DNA of 64,000 bases from Druceiella hillmani (taxonomy: Eukaryota; Arthropoda; Insecta; Lepidoptera; Hepialidae). Below are positions 46,691 to 61,189 of this stretch, one piece after another. The notes beneath the pieces were generated by a model. The model saw nothing but the letters and a program-made list of their open reading frames with translations, was not told where the DNA came from and did not search any database. Position 1 is the stretch's first letter; each line of letters begins with the position of its first letter. The translations under genes were made by a program, and so were the position numbers. The DNA is taken from assembly GCA_039881145.1 (NCBI GenBank), contig JAYKKI010000016.1:7775001-7839000 (forward strand), given 5' to 3'.

Positions 46691-46980
46691 GTTGAATAAG
46701 GTAAGCTATTTGTAATTTTCATTGAATATAAAGTAATACAATATTAAAGATAAAAGACGATTTCGTACTAATTATTTTAAAATATTGGCTTTACCATGGT
46801 CTTACTTACGTTCCTTGAATATAAGATTTAAAGGTATCTTACTCATTATCACTGTTGACTATTCGAATAATAATTATTTAACGAGAACACGAGAACATTG
46901 ATTTTATGAGTACATTGGTATGTGTCGGAAAACGTACTAAGCAGGATTCTGCAATCGTCTGTATGAACTGAAATATTTGA

Positions 46981-48230
46981 AGTTAATTTTCCTAATTATT
47001 TTTTATATAAAATTATAAGCGTATTTAATAAATTTTCGAATTCACTCAAAACCTAGATTTCTTTTAGTTATCTGAAATAGATAGTTGAAAAATAAAGACA
47101 CCTGAAGGACGTTACACATAATTTTGAAACCTAAATTTTCGTAAGCAACACTTAAAAATTAAATTTAAATTTTTTTTAAATATTTACCCTTACTTTGCGG
47201 AGATGTACTTAATATTTTATACTATCATGCTAAAAATGACTAAAACCTTTGTATCTTTTTGTAAGATTGCATGCATATTGGTCTTAACCTAAAGGAATTG
47301 CACGTTTATCAGAGACGAATGGACGGAAATGGTCAAATTATAGGAATTGCTTATTTCACTATGGAACTCTATAAACTTTGACTCTGCTACAAAGAATAAT
47401 TTCTGTTTAAGGTAGTTTTCGTGTAAAATTCGTTGTCGAGAAACTCGCTGAATTTTTGACATATTGTTCAAACTATAATTCTAACTTATTTTAAAATTTG
47501 AAAATTATTTACCGTTTTTCGTTTTTGGTTTCGTTCTCAAAACTTTTATAGTACAACTTTTATACAACTTTTATAGTAATTACAGAAAAAGTATCCCACC
47601 ACACTTTTAATTTTATTTAAAAAATCCGTCGAGCGATTTGTCTAAATAACCAAGTCAATGTAAAATGATATTCAATTAATATTTTGAATTATTTACCGTT
47701 TAGTTTTGATAAAAATCATTCTCAAAAACACTTTTCATTTTATTTTTGATAGAAAACGCATCAAGCTATTTGTTTAAATAAAACAGTCAATGTAAAATAA
47801 TGTTATATTAAAATTTTGAAAAAAAATCATCACACTTCATTTTTTTTTAAACGCCTCGAGCGATTTGACTAAAAAAATAATATAAAAATATTGTTTAGCT
47901 TTCAAAAATTATACAATTAACATTACACGAAAAGTAGATATTTCAGCACACTTATTTTATTGAAAAAATACAGTGAAAAACGTAAAAATATTTTTTTTCC
48001 AAACTGTTCAAATTATGTTATATTAACAGTTTGAAAAAAAATATTTCTACAATAAAACACTGAAAAGAATAAAATAATAATAATACGAATTTTAATTAGA
48101 ATTTTTACTGTAAAATATAGTTTTCACACATGAATAAATTTGGAAAATATTCCAATATTTAGAAAATTTTGGAGCCGGCTGTGAGTAGAATGTGACGCAT
48201 GTGTGTCTGTGTATGAGTGCGCCTACGACG
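46981..48230. other. Segment private to duplication copy B (second)
   Basis: About 1.25 kb absent from copy A, where the flanks meet near 41,160. It has repeated CGAGCGATTTG and TTGAAAAAAAATC-type words at 47,630-48,060, suggesting diverged tandem units of about 120-130 bp, and a GT-rich patch at 48,190-48,225. No coding content is recognised. Confidence 0.6.
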
Positions 48231-49175
48231 ATTTGGCTCTATGAATCTACTTCCTACTTCAGGAGTTCTATCACCATTTTCCAGCTTCACCATCAGACCC
48301 TAAACACAATCTGTGACTAAAGTACTTTCAAAGAGACTTCAAATGAATTCAAATTAGATATGACTTTTTTCAAAGGGGTGTTTTACCATCATGCATTGAA
48401 AAGTTCTTTAGAAGATTATAGAAAAGTACATAATGCAAAAATATGTAAAAAGTATGTGAAGAAATGCTTTAAGTTTGTCGATCATCTACGTTTTCTAAAT
48501 AATATATATCATTATGCATGTTTGACTTTATTTCATTCCCACATACACCACAGCAGCGTATATTGTGGAGTTTAAATAAATTATCCGTAAGTGGGTTAAC
48601 GTATTAGTTCAAATGTTTATTTAACAAATTTTCCCATTTTGATAAATATGTGTCTCTAACTGCCGAACTCTCTAGTACTCCATTGGAAACGTGGAATTTT
48701 CCAGATGGATTTTCAGATTCTGGGTGCATTGAAGATCCGAGACGCATTGACGATAAAATTAAAATCATCAGTTGTTTATTATAATTTTAATTTAAAAAAA
48801 CCTAGGTGGTTTTTTATCGGCATTGTATGTATATTGTAACATATGGTAATTACTCTTGCAAAATTTTTGTAAAATTTTAATTATTGCAATAAACTCCATC
48901 TTTGACCTTTTTTCATTAAATATAATTATTATTTATCTTATGTTTCAAAGTGACCTTTAAGCAATTGTCGCATAAAATGACCTCGGTTTATTTATGGTGC
49001 TTTATCTTGTATTTCATGTTCATACGATTAAACTCCAAAAGATATTTTTCGACGGTCATATAAAATATAAAAATCTCATACATGCCAACCTTAATTAGCG
49101 TCTGTATTGACTGATGTTGTGCATTTTTTGCAATTATTACAATTTACTGATTCAATGCAGTATGGTATGATGGTA

Positions 49176-50851
<1,676 letters not shown>

Positions 50852-51289
50852 AATATTGTAATTTTTAAATGCTTAAATTTTAATTAAATTCAATTTATAA
50901 TTTATTTTTTTTGTATGCAATTTATAATTCAATATTTTATATTTAATTTTTTGATGACTATTTTTCCCAAACATTAAATGAAATTTATTGATTTAAATCC
51001 TTACTTTATATTATTGGTTTGAAAAAATTATAAAATATAACATAAAATATACAAATTAGAGAGAGAGAAAGAGTTGAATGAAAGAGGGCTGCGCTTTTTG
51101 GCGTGGCAAAAATACACTAATATAATCAATAGAAATCTACGTATTAAAGTACGTTTAGAGTTGAAAAAATAATATAAGGAACTTATTCTGATGGGGGTAC
51201 CCCGACCGCACAGTTTTTTTTAATAAGTTTTCAGTATGGATGACTGAAATCAACATTAATATGTGAAGCATAATTTTTGTTTCTTTGTA
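50852..51289 (+). repeat. Left inverted arm of A+T-rich repeat
   Basis: The reverse complement of 52,690-53,163 over about 440-470 bp, close to 90 percent in the inner half. The inner half holds GAGAGAGAGAAAGAGTTGAA, GGGCTGCGCTTTTTGGCG, GGGGGTACCCCGACC and GGATGACTGAAATC. The outer half is A+T-only sequence. Confidence 0.92.
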
Positions 51290-52689
51290 GTTTTATACAT
51301 TAGTATATTTAAAAAAGTTATGTCATATGTGTGTCAATAGACCCAACCTGTCTTTAAATATAGTCACGTCAATTAAAAATGCACGCGAGCATAACCGCGG
51401 ACGAAAACTTGGAATGCGATAATGTAATCACCTATGTTAAGAAGTGTGCGATTGTGCATAACTAGATATTTCTTACAAAACAAGCGAAAATTCGCATGTA
51501 TCTATACAAGTGCAATTGACTGTTATCTAGTTTTTAACTGATTAATGGTCATAAATTGAGTCGAGCCGTGTGCTTCTAATAATTATTTTAGTTACTGCTT
51601 TCTTATACTGCATACTTGCTTACTTGCTATTTTAATATATCATGAAAAAGTAGCATGAACTTAAGATCACACTATATGTTTTGCAAGCATTTATCAATAA
51701 TACTTAGATTTTGTAGGACATTATTGAATTAGTAGTTACTTAAATTAAAGCCCTTCATACATTTTTGAGATGTTATGTATGCAAAATATTACAGACATGA
51801 TTAAATTTGACGTGTTCAAAATAATGAAAGACTTTTGACATCTAACATATATTTTATCCTTTTTACTTTTAACGAAAGAATAATTTATTATATTTGCATA
51901 CATTATTTTTTGACACTCGTTTTATGTATGATCTTAAGAATTATTTTCTTAATTTCTCTATTTGAGATTTTCTCTATAAGGGTCCACGTAAGGGTTGCAT
52001 TTTCCTATTAAATCAACCTTAGCAAGTTGTCTTTATAATTCATATCATTATTACAATGTACTAAGCGGCGATTTTAAAAAAATATTTAAAATATTACTTA
52101 AAAAATAAGTAACCACCTATGGGGCAACGATGAAACTATAGTCGGAGTAAAAGTCCAGTAATTTCTACATTTAGTAAATCAAATAAAACACACTTCGCTA
52201 CTTTACTCGTAATAGAAAGACACTGTACACGGTAATGAAACGTACAAATAGTTAAAAAATACTGAAACTTTATTTAATAAGTATATCCTTGCGATTTCAC
52301 CTGCTGATTATGCTGAACCGCGGTGACTAAACGCCTCTGCTCCGTTTGCCAAACGATTCGATCCTCGGAGCCGGGGGTATTCTGTAGGAATACTCAGGAT
52401 GGTCAGTTAGAAATAACCTGTTACTCTACCGTGGGCTTGTTAAGCAGTTTTCCTGACTTCTGTTACATTTCTTATAAATGCTGTGCCTCTATGAAACGAT
52501 AATATATAGCTCCATAGCGTGACAATGTATACCTTTGTAGAACAATAAATACCTCTAGTAAGTATATATATTTTTTTCTAGATAAATATATATTTCTCTA
52601 GCAAGATACAATATAAATGAATATGTGTATTTTACTCAAAGTATGGGTTTTCTAACAAAATTTATGAAATCGGACTTGTGATATTAGTG
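51290..52689. other. Loop between inverted arms
   Basis: About 1.4 kb between the arms, without a recognised transposase. A tRNA-like segment lies at about 52,305-52,500. The rest is A+T-rich unique sequence. Confidence 0.5.
52305..52500 (+). mobile_element. Possible tRNA-derived SINE
   Basis: GATTCGATCC (about 52,355) fits the RNA polymerase III B box. About 40 bases upstream, GGTGACTAAACGCC could be a degenerate A box. The stretch is unusually G+C-rich for the region (CTCGGAGCCGGGGGTATTC), and a unique body (GTGGGCTTGTTAAGCAG) follows. No second copy is in the window, no poly(A)-like tail is clear and I could not fold a full cloverleaf. Confidence 0.3.
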
Positions 52690-53163
52690 CAAAGAAACAA
52701 AAATTCTGCTTCATATATTAATGTTGATTTCAGTCATCCATACTGAAAACTTATTAAAAAAAACTGTGCGGTCGGGGTACCCCCGTCAGAAATAAAGTTC
52801 CTTATATTATTTTTTCAACTCTAAACGTAATTTAATACGTAGATTTCTATTGATTATATTAGTGTATTTTTGTCACGCCAAAAAGCGCAGCCCTCTTTCA
52901 TTGAACTTTTTCTCTCTCTCTCTAATTTGTATATTTTATGTTATATTTTATTTTTTTTTAATTTTTTCAAAGCAGTTCATTTTTTCAAAGTAAAAATATA
53001 AAGTAAGGGTTTAAATCAATAAATTTCATTTAATGTTTTGGGAACAATAGTCATCAAAAAATTAAATATAAAATAGTGAATTATAAATTGCATACAAAAA
53101 AATAAATTTTAAATTTAATTCAATTTAATTGAATAAAATTTAAGCATTTTAAAATTAAAATAT
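52690..53163 (-). repeat. Right inverted arm of A+T-rich repeat
   Basis: Mirror of 50,852-51,289. It contains GGTCGGGGTACCCCCGTCAG, CGCCAAAAAGCGCAGCCC and the TCTCTCTCTCTC end, then the same A+T-rich outer half. Confidence 0.92.
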
Positions 53164-54065
53164 TATTATTTTATTTATTTCAAAATTGAATTAAATTTAA
53201 AAGTAAATTCGTCATTAAATTTTACTATTCTACCAATTAATGTTTTTTTCCTAATTTATTATTTTATTTTTTTTAATAAATCAAACAAATTATAAAAAAA
53301 TAAAGTTTATTATTATTTAAATTAAGATTAATTTTAATATTATTATTCAAAAAATTTAATATTTTCTTCTCTTCTTCTTCTTCTTATCTTTTTATTATTT
53401 TAAAATTTATTTATTAAATCGATCAAATTTAAAGTTAATTTTAAGTTTTAAATATAATCACGTTAAAAATTTAAATTTTTTTTAGGTTAGTGATTCTAAT
53501 TTTTTTAATAGATTAATAAAATTTAAAATCACTTTTAGAATTAAATTTAGTAATATTAAAATTTATTTATTTTTATTTTAATTTACATTTAAATATTTAA
53601 AAAATTTAAATGAATGTAATGAATTGTTAAATTTATTGAAAAAATCTAAAGTTTATTTAATTAATGAAAATAAATGAATTTGCGGAAATTTTTTTTATTT
53701 ATAAATTTTTAGTGAATTATACAGCAATAATTTAAAATGCAAATAAATACAAATAGATATTGGAAACGGTTTGGCAGATGATTGGCTTACAATAGAAAGC
53801 CAGTAGAATAAAACAAATAAGTTCAAATAATATTTACATGTGTTTAGAATTGAGATGATACAGCTGACCGCCCACAATACTTCTTCACTGCTCGAATGTC
53901 GATACTCGCACGGACAACCGTATATAATAGAGATAGAGACAAAGAGGGGGAAAGGTCGCCTGGAGTGGGCATAATGCTTTTTCCTTGTCCTTACGTGACG
54001 ATTTCTGCCAATTCGCTCTAGTGTAAGCCGAGTAAAAGAACTTCGTTCCAATAATGGCAAATAAA
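53164..54065 (+). repeat. Dispersed A+T-rich repeat, copy 1
   Basis: The last part (about 53,700-54,040) matches 61,740-62,170 in the same direction: GGAAACGGTTTGGCAGAT, ACAATAGAAAGCCAGTAG, ACCGTATATAA, AAAGGTCGCCT, GGGCATAA-GCTTTTTCC and GTAAAAGAACTTCGTTCC. The A+T-rich first part (53,390-53,570) matches 61,190-61,390 only in the opposite direction. The 124-codon minus-strand ORF (53,695-54,069) lies in this repeat, is not open in copy 2 and is probably not a gene. Confidence 0.85.
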
Positions 54066-54246
54066 ACACATTTTTATTATCTAATTATCAGTTTCATTGC
54101 ACAGATTAGTATTCGAGTTTGGATATATTATTTAAACGAAAACTTCACGTTTAAAAAACAATGTAATTTTTAAAGAGAATTGTATAAAGCAGATTTAGCA
54201 TCTATGTATCTACCGATCCTATCCATATAATTTGACCGCAACACAG

Positions 54247-54338
54247 ATAGAGGACGAGTTGGCAATATTTGGAGCGCGGCCTTCGAAGGTTTTGGTAGGG
54301 ATTTAATTCCCAAACGTACACTTGGGTCCTCTATCCAT
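54247..54338. other. Short segment bounded by 9-bp inverted repeats
   Basis: ATAGAGGAC (about 54,247) and GTCCTCTAT (ending about 54,338) enclose a G+C-richer segment with GGAGCGCGGCCTTCGAAGG. No function or family is recognised. Confidence 0.4.
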
Positions 54339-54637
54339 TTGATGGAAACTCACCACCGCATTTAGAGGAGTGATCGGATGTAATGCGAGGCATGAATTGA
54401 CTTAAGTTTCCAGTGTTTTACCGTAAAATTTAATTTCATTTTTAACTATCATAATTACTTCCAAATTTAAGTTATACCAAGTTCATTTGTGCGCTTAGAA
54501 TTTTTCATTTATGTTGTATGCACACGTCTCTTGCAACACGTCTCTTTCGTGTGTTTTTTGGTTAAAAAGTTACAGTATGTAAGAATAGAAGTATATAATT
54601 TACCAATCATATATTATTAAATGTTTGTAAACGAAAA

Positions 54638-54740
54638 ACCGGCCAAGTGCGAAACTGGAGGGTTTCGTACGTTGTTTGAAGCGAAAATGTCTTAGTTACC
54701 AGAAGACATAATTAATATGGACAGCCTGGTGTTATAAATG
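54638..54740 (+). repeat. CCGGCCAAGTGCGAG-type repeat, 5' start
   Basis: AAACCGGCCAAGTGCGAAAC, then GGAGGGTTTCGTACG and, later, ACAGCCTGGTG follow the order I recall for this lepidopteran repeat, where GTCGGACTCGCGCACG normally follows the first word and GGTTCCGTAC comes next. This is the best 5' end of the family in the window. Confidence 0.6.
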
Positions 54741-55922
54741 TTTAAATAAAATTATGTAGAGAGGACATATATATTATGCTGAATATGTAAGACACTATGA
54801 CCTCTAGAATTATTGTTAAAGTTTTATTATAACCTTTAGGAAGGCTTCTGAAATGTCCGATTTTCATAATCATAAGGTTCAAAATTTCGGAAAATGGGGG
54901 ACTGAAAGCATATTATTTACTTATTTTTGAATATATCTCTGAAGACATACTATCTAAAACTAAGAAAAATATTTTTTTGGGACTTATAACTAGCCCTTTG
55001 ACCTGATATCCTACGCTATACACGGTGTTCGGGAATAGATGGCGGGCAAAGAAAGACATGATTCGTTGGCTATAGAGGAATAAATTGTCGTTGAAATAAA
55101 ACCTAAAATATGTCCTTTTTCTATTTGAGAGTATCGCAAGTATCGTGTGTACGAAAAAGATGACAAATAGTTATGAATATTATTTTTACTTTCCTGAAAA
55201 AAAAGCTCTGTTAAATTTTATTTCAATGACAATGTATTTTTTAGTCAAGGAATAACGACTTTCTTTGTCCGACACTTATTCTCGGACACCGTATATATGG
55301 AATTTCGAGTGCTTTATTTTACATTCCAAAAATTTGCAATATTTTTGGGTGTTAGATACTGAATTAATTACTATGTCAATATTACTTTTCTTCATCAAAC
55401 GGAGTGTGAAAAAAAATGGTTTCCTTAGATGGGTAGACCGACACTTTAGTGATCTTATGAAGGTTCTGTTATTCAATTTGAGCTACGAAGCCCCAAAAGT
55501 ATCATACGAATCTGTTTCGCTCATCGTTGAAAAGTTGCGGGATTTTTTATAAGTACATGATAGCGAATTCATGTTAAATGTTATACTTTTTGGTAGTTGG
55601 ATCCTAATGATCCAACTATCACTATGTGACTATTTTTTATAATTTTTTATAAATCTTCGAATTTTCTTTAATTTTTATTAGATTACAAAGTGAAGGAAGG
55701 CTGTCTATCGCATAAATCGCAAATATTAAAATAATGTTCCAGTATATTACAGTCTTTTAAAAATTTGTTACTTTTAAAATAATTTAATTACATGGGGTAC
55801 CACCTCGATATGAAACATCTGCGAGTATGTCCAATCATTCATTTATATTGTGTCAAAATTGTAGTAATTGCGAGGCTGCGATAGACAAACTGGACACACA
55901 AACGAACAGACATCACAGTTTT

Positions 55923-55926
<4 letters not shown>
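54741..55926. other. No gene recognised
   Basis: Contains a 95-codon ORF from TTG at 55,265 (FLRWVDRHFSDLMKVLLFNL) that I cannot assign. The imperfect hairpin GGTAGTTGGATC / GATCCAACTATC lies at 55,594-55,620. Confidence 0.4.

Positions 55927-55981
<55 letters not shown>
55927..55981. repeat. (TA)n microsatellite
   Basis: Uninterrupted TA dinucleotides for about 55 bp. Confidence 0.97.
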
Positions 55982-55985
<4 letters not shown>

Positions 55986-56299
55986 TCACTCACAGGCGCA
56001 TATTTAAAAAAAATATTTTGTTTAAGTGATAAATGTACAAATTCACTATTTTCGGATTTTTTTCTCTACTTGTGTTGTGAGACTTTGCTTTTTGTCAAAT
56101 TTTATGATTCTATGTCAATGGAAAGTACCATACAGGTTGTGATTTATTTGCGAGTATCAAAGTATGCAGCATAAATGGCCGTATTTCTAGGGTTCTTCTT
56201 TATTTCGTTAACTTAAAAACTTGATTTTTTACCGCTCGACGAGACCGTAAACCTAAGTATTGTGTATAATTTCAACTCGATGCCTCCACGCTTACCTGA

Positions 56300-56400
56300 G
56301 AAAAAACGTTTTAACAGATCGACAGATGGAAAACAAAATGATCTTATAAGTTTCTTTTTGTCTCTTTGAGGTATAGAGCCCAAAAACTAGTTCAATTTTC
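56300..56400 (+). repeat. CCGGCCAAGTGCGAG-type repeat, 3' part
   Basis: GATCGACAGATGGAAAACAA, ATGATCTTATAAG, TTTTTGTCTCTTTGAGG and TATAGAGCCC parallel the end of the repeat (GACAGACGGACAACGAAGTG, GATCCTATAAGG, TTCC-TTTTGAGGTACGGAACCC). It may belong to the same insertion as the start at 54,638, with about 1.5 kb between them. Confidence 0.5.
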
Positions 56401-59159
56401 TGTCAAGTCTAAATACGACATATGTTAATAAAAGTTATTTCTAACTTGTGTAAAACTATCAATTTATATATCGTCTTCCATTCATTGCAATTTTAAAAAA
56501 CATTTACTTTAAACATTTTTAATTAGCTAGGAATTTTAAAGAAACCTATTTAAAAAAAAAACCTGAATATTGATTATATGAACATAAAAGGAAAACAGAG
56601 ATAGTTACGTGATCCAGTTTATTATAAAGCACCAAATGAGATTATCAAAACTATTTTTCACAAAAGCTTGATATTTTACCACGGAAAAGTGAAGTTATCT
56701 AAATATTTTGGTGTTTTAACTAGTTGAACAACTATGAAAGGGATTAAATTGCTTACACTAAATGTACTACATACTACGTTATGTAATGTAAATTTGCCTT
56801 TCTCTTTTGTGGTTGAAAAACTATTCAATATTATATTATTATCGAGGAGATATTTCAGACTGAAACAAACCGCAACTGGAAATGTATAAACAAAATGGTC
56901 GTCTGAAAATTTCATAGTCTAGCTTATAACGTGCTTATATGCTTTATGTTACTAATAACTCAACAAATAAATTGATAAAATTCAGTAAATGGTTTTAATT
57001 CTATTCTAGTTCAATCATGTCTAGAGGTCAATTTTATTCTTTGATCGTCACCATTTTACAAATTTAATTAACTTCAAGAACCCAGTGTTTATTTTATACA
57101 CGTATGAATGAAGAACAACTTAAGGTTATATTACCTAAAAAAAATTAAAAACTTGCGTGTAAATATACTTCTTGGTAATTGATATATGTTTCTATGTATT
57201 CAGTAAATTTAGCCTAACTTGAGGAAAAGTAGTGTTTGATCTACAACTATTAAGTTATTATATTCAAATATTCAAATCTCAAATTCATCGGTTAACAGAA
57301 AGTTAATGGAAATGGATGAATTATTTGCGCTTGCCGTGTTAGTTCTTTAGTATTATAATACGTACATGTATTAACTTGTGGTAATTTATACTTTTGCACC
57401 GACTTCTAAGAAATAATCATAACTTGGCAAATTTTTTTTTATCTATCCATATAATAAAATTGTAATAGATTTAGTTCTGTACATGGAAAATATTTTAAAA
57501 ATAGTGATTATTTAGCGTGTAGAATGATAGTAGAAACCAGAAAAACCCATTTTCAGATTTTTTTTTCTTTAATCACGCGAAGTCTACTTTCCTTAATACC
57601 ATCCTGTAGTTGACTTGTAGATGAAAGATTAATTTCTCAGATTTAAGGGAAAAGTAATATTTGGGTTATTATAAGACAACCTAGTTATATTGTGTTTATT
57701 ACAAAATTTCTTCATATATATGCACAGAAAATGAGTAATGCACAAAATCAATTATGGAGATCTTAAGCGACAATAGTAACCTGGTTCCAATTAACCCTAA
57801 ATAGCTTATGACAAACTCCATCTAATAAATAGAGTTGATACTTTGCAGATTCCATCAGGATGGTTTTTGCCTCACGTATACTTAGTTGCTAGAGTGTTAG
57901 CGGTTTATGTGGTTGGAGATTATAATGAGAAATCTTTTAGGCTTCGTATATTTTGGGCGTGACCTCTAAAAGTAAACTTAAATCGTCTATCAATGTATTT
58001 ACAGCTTTCTAAGCAAATAATTTATAATTGGATAAGTATTTAATTTGTTGTAATTTTAAGCATCACTTTTCAAGAGACAATTTCGCTATTTTATTGATTA
58101 ATCTTTATTTAATATTTTGTCAGCATGCCAAAACAAGAGGTTGCTTCAGATTAGGAATTTGATTATATTTAATAAAGATAGTCATCCTTTTTTAATATGT
58201 AGGTTAACTTAATCAATTTATTTTATTTTGCCAACAGAAACGTGCGGTCTTGCATGTACCAAGAATCTTTTATGACTACGCCGTAACCAATTCAATACAT
58301 AAAGAAGACACTCGAAACTGTGCCATTCAGATAAAAAGTAAGCAAAAAAAAATTAAGCGAAACGAGTATATTTTCAGGAATGTGTTGGACTAAACTGAAC
58401 AAAATGACTTTCGAATCATTTCATACTATATAAACGTACATTATTAATAGTAAAAATCCGTCAAAAGTTTATTTTATACCACCCTAGCCCCAGCCCACCT
58501 AAAAATATGGTAAAAAAATAAATGATAAAAGTGGAATTAACGTTTAAGATAAATAGTATCGTAGTTTATTTAGGTTATATAATGATGGGAGCTTGCATTG
58601 TATAACTAAGATGTGTTATTAATTGGTGTTCCAAGTTTATTTCAAATTAAGCAAAAGCTCAGAACAATATTAATTGTACGAAATGGTTCGTATTAATTTG
58701 GCGATTCCTGTGAATGTGTTACCTAAACGTCGGCGTGATACATTGAAGTTGTAATGGTCGCTTTACGGCTGATTTTTCATTCCTCATGTAACTTATTTAC
58801 TTCGGATAACGTTGAGTTTTTGACAGATACTCCATAGAAAAACTATCAAAACGCGAAATTAATCTCTGGATAAATTTTATCTGAGGATTGAACAATCAGT
58901 TGAAAACTTAATTTAAACTATAAAACTATTTTATAGCTTTTTTATTTCTTCTTTTATTAATTATTGATTTGCTCTATATTATTGTAAGTATTGAATTTAA
59001 CGATACTTATGTAAGTTATAACGAAATCAATGCAATTTACAGAATTCACATTGGTACTTTCTTTTTTTATTATTATTTGTAGCTTCGTGTGATATGACTA
59101 CTCGCAATCCAACTCAATTGGAAAATGATTATGAAACAATGAGGCTCCGTACGCTAATA
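56401..59159. other. No gene recognised
   Basis: About 2.7 kb of A+T-rich sequence. Neither strand shows a convincing coding block, tRNA or repeat relation within the window. Confidence 0.45.
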
Positions 59160-59345
59160 TCCACCACACGAGTTTTCATGCGAGTTATACCACGATTTGA
59201 ATGAATGCGCGGTGCAGTAAACAGGCCAGGCGGGGTTGGGTGCGGGTGCCTGTATCGCGGGCGCCAATCGCCAACAGATTCGGCAGGCAACTCGAATAAC
59301 GCGCGGGACGTTGCCAGCTTGCCCGAGCATTATTCAGGTTAATAT
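59160..59345. other. G+C- and CpG-richer island
   Basis: CGCGGTGCAGTAAACAGGCC, GGCGGGGTTGGGTGCGGGTG, ATCGCGGGCGCC and AACGCGCGGGACG stand out from the A+T-rich context. A 69-codon minus-strand ORF covers it without a recognised domain. It may be an unmethylated promoter or exon island, or an old element. Confidence 0.3.
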
Positions 59346-61189
59346 TTTGGTATCGCATAATTTTTCGAGAGTTTAGTAAAATTATAGATTCCACGCTTGT
59401 TTTATATACTTTCGGAAATTTATTACAATATAGGTACTGTAATGTTTTTTATATTAGCAGTTACTACGTATTCAACATACCAGCAGCGTAGAGTATAAAT
59501 AAAGTTGAAATATAATTTTCTTTATAATTTAATAAAAAAATTTTCTATTGAAAATATATTTTGAAGTATTGTTTTGGTCTGAGAATATAGCTTGTCTTAA
59601 AATTATACTGTTTAGATGTTTCAACCTAGACGTTCTTGTCAAAAAATGAATAACATAGATAATTTCTGAAATTAATTCTCTCTTTGTTCGGAAATGAAAC
59701 TATTTCCATAAATAAATACTGTATTCTTTGTAATTTTATGCCGTCACAAGCATATCGTGATCTAGCTTTTGATGGCTTTATTAATGGTTTACGATTATGA
59801 TAACATTGTGTAATACATATAAAAATATTGGTGCACCTGATATCAAGAAAAAAAAACAAAATTAATAAATTAGGCAACCATTCGTTAATTATAAAGTCCC
59901 CAAGTCTGTGAAATTAAAGAAAGGAGAAATTTTGACACAACTTTTTTTATTTAAATTTAATAACATACCACTGCAGCAATACTAAGTGTGGATTGCTTCT
60001 ATAATTCTCAGAGTTGTGGAGCTAATTGCGATCTGCGTGTAGACCAAGGTATTTTGATAAAATCTATAAGACCGTTGAAAATTGTAAGCTCGTCCAGAGC
60101 TAAATACACGATGGTTCCGCTGTCAATAAATTGGTCGGCTCCAACTACACGATTCAAATATGGTGCGCGTTTTCAGACTTTGGTTACCGTTCAATAACAA
60201 AACAAAGCTTGGCAAAAACTGATGGATTACCAGAAAAAAAACCTAGGTCGGACTAAGGGGCCTTACCCGTTTAATACTTTTATGTTGTACAAAAACCTGA
60301 ATAATGATGGTAAAATTCGAACTTAAAATGTATGTGTCATATGGATCGCGCTACTGATGACTTTTCAAATTTCTTGGATAAGGTCCCGTATCAATGACTC
60401 TACTTTACCATAATGGAATTGGATATAAAATAGAGTAATTTTACGATTGAAAATTCAATTATTTTTTTAATTAAAAAGAAAACTATTTTTGTGTGTAAGA
60501 AAAAGAGAACGCAGGAAGCATTTAATAATTTAAAATAGGATAAATGGCTGACTATTAGGAAATTCCCTTTCAACGTAATAGATAGACCTAATATTCTGTC
60601 TACCATGTCACTAGAGATGGCAAGAACAATGTAAAATGTGTTAGTAAAAAAATTTTGAAATAATGAACATTATTTTAATTGATTTTGAGTTGATTGAGTA
60701 AAACAAGAAGGAAACATGATAGGTTATAAACATTATTTTAGCATCAAAACCTTTTTGAAAATATGTTAAAATTTTAACTTATTTTCAGAAAGGTTCAAAT
60801 TAAAAAAAATATTAAAATGCCTTCTTTCCAAACGTAGTATCCATGGTCTATCAAGGTTTCTATCAAAATCCAAAAAATAAACCAGAAATAAAAAAAATTA
60901 ATGAAAGGTGTCATGGGACACTCGGTTGGAATGAAGTTCCATTCGCTATATATTGTGTATTAAATTTATATTATATACAGGAATAAAACCATCTCAGCAT
61001 AATAAAATATTACAAAAAATTTTGGCAAATTAATTTATTTTCATTAATTAATTAAACTTTATTTAGATTGTTTCAGTAAATTTAACGACTCATTCATACA
61101 TATTACTCATTCATATATATTCGACATATTCATTTAATTTTTTGAAATATTTAAATCTAAACTAAAATAATTAAAATAAAACTAAATAA
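59346..61189. other. No gene recognised
   Basis: A+T-rich sequence. A 69-codon ORF starting from TTG at 59,988 has non-biased composition (RPLKIVSSSRAKYTMVPLS) but no recognised family. Confidence 0.4.

Larger units (their letters stand above)
42054..49175 (+). repeat. Tandem segmental duplication, copy B
   Basis: Direct copy of 36,920-42,053. It is about 2 kb longer because of two segments without counterpart in copy A: about 45,470-46,240 and about 46,981-48,230. Its last shared words are GTATTGACTGATGTTGTGC and TATGGTATGATGGTA. Confidence 0.93.

Noticed and set aside
53695..54069. Minus-strand ORF of 124 codons
   Set aside because: It lies inside a dispersed repeat whose other copy at 61.7-62.2 kb does not keep the frame.
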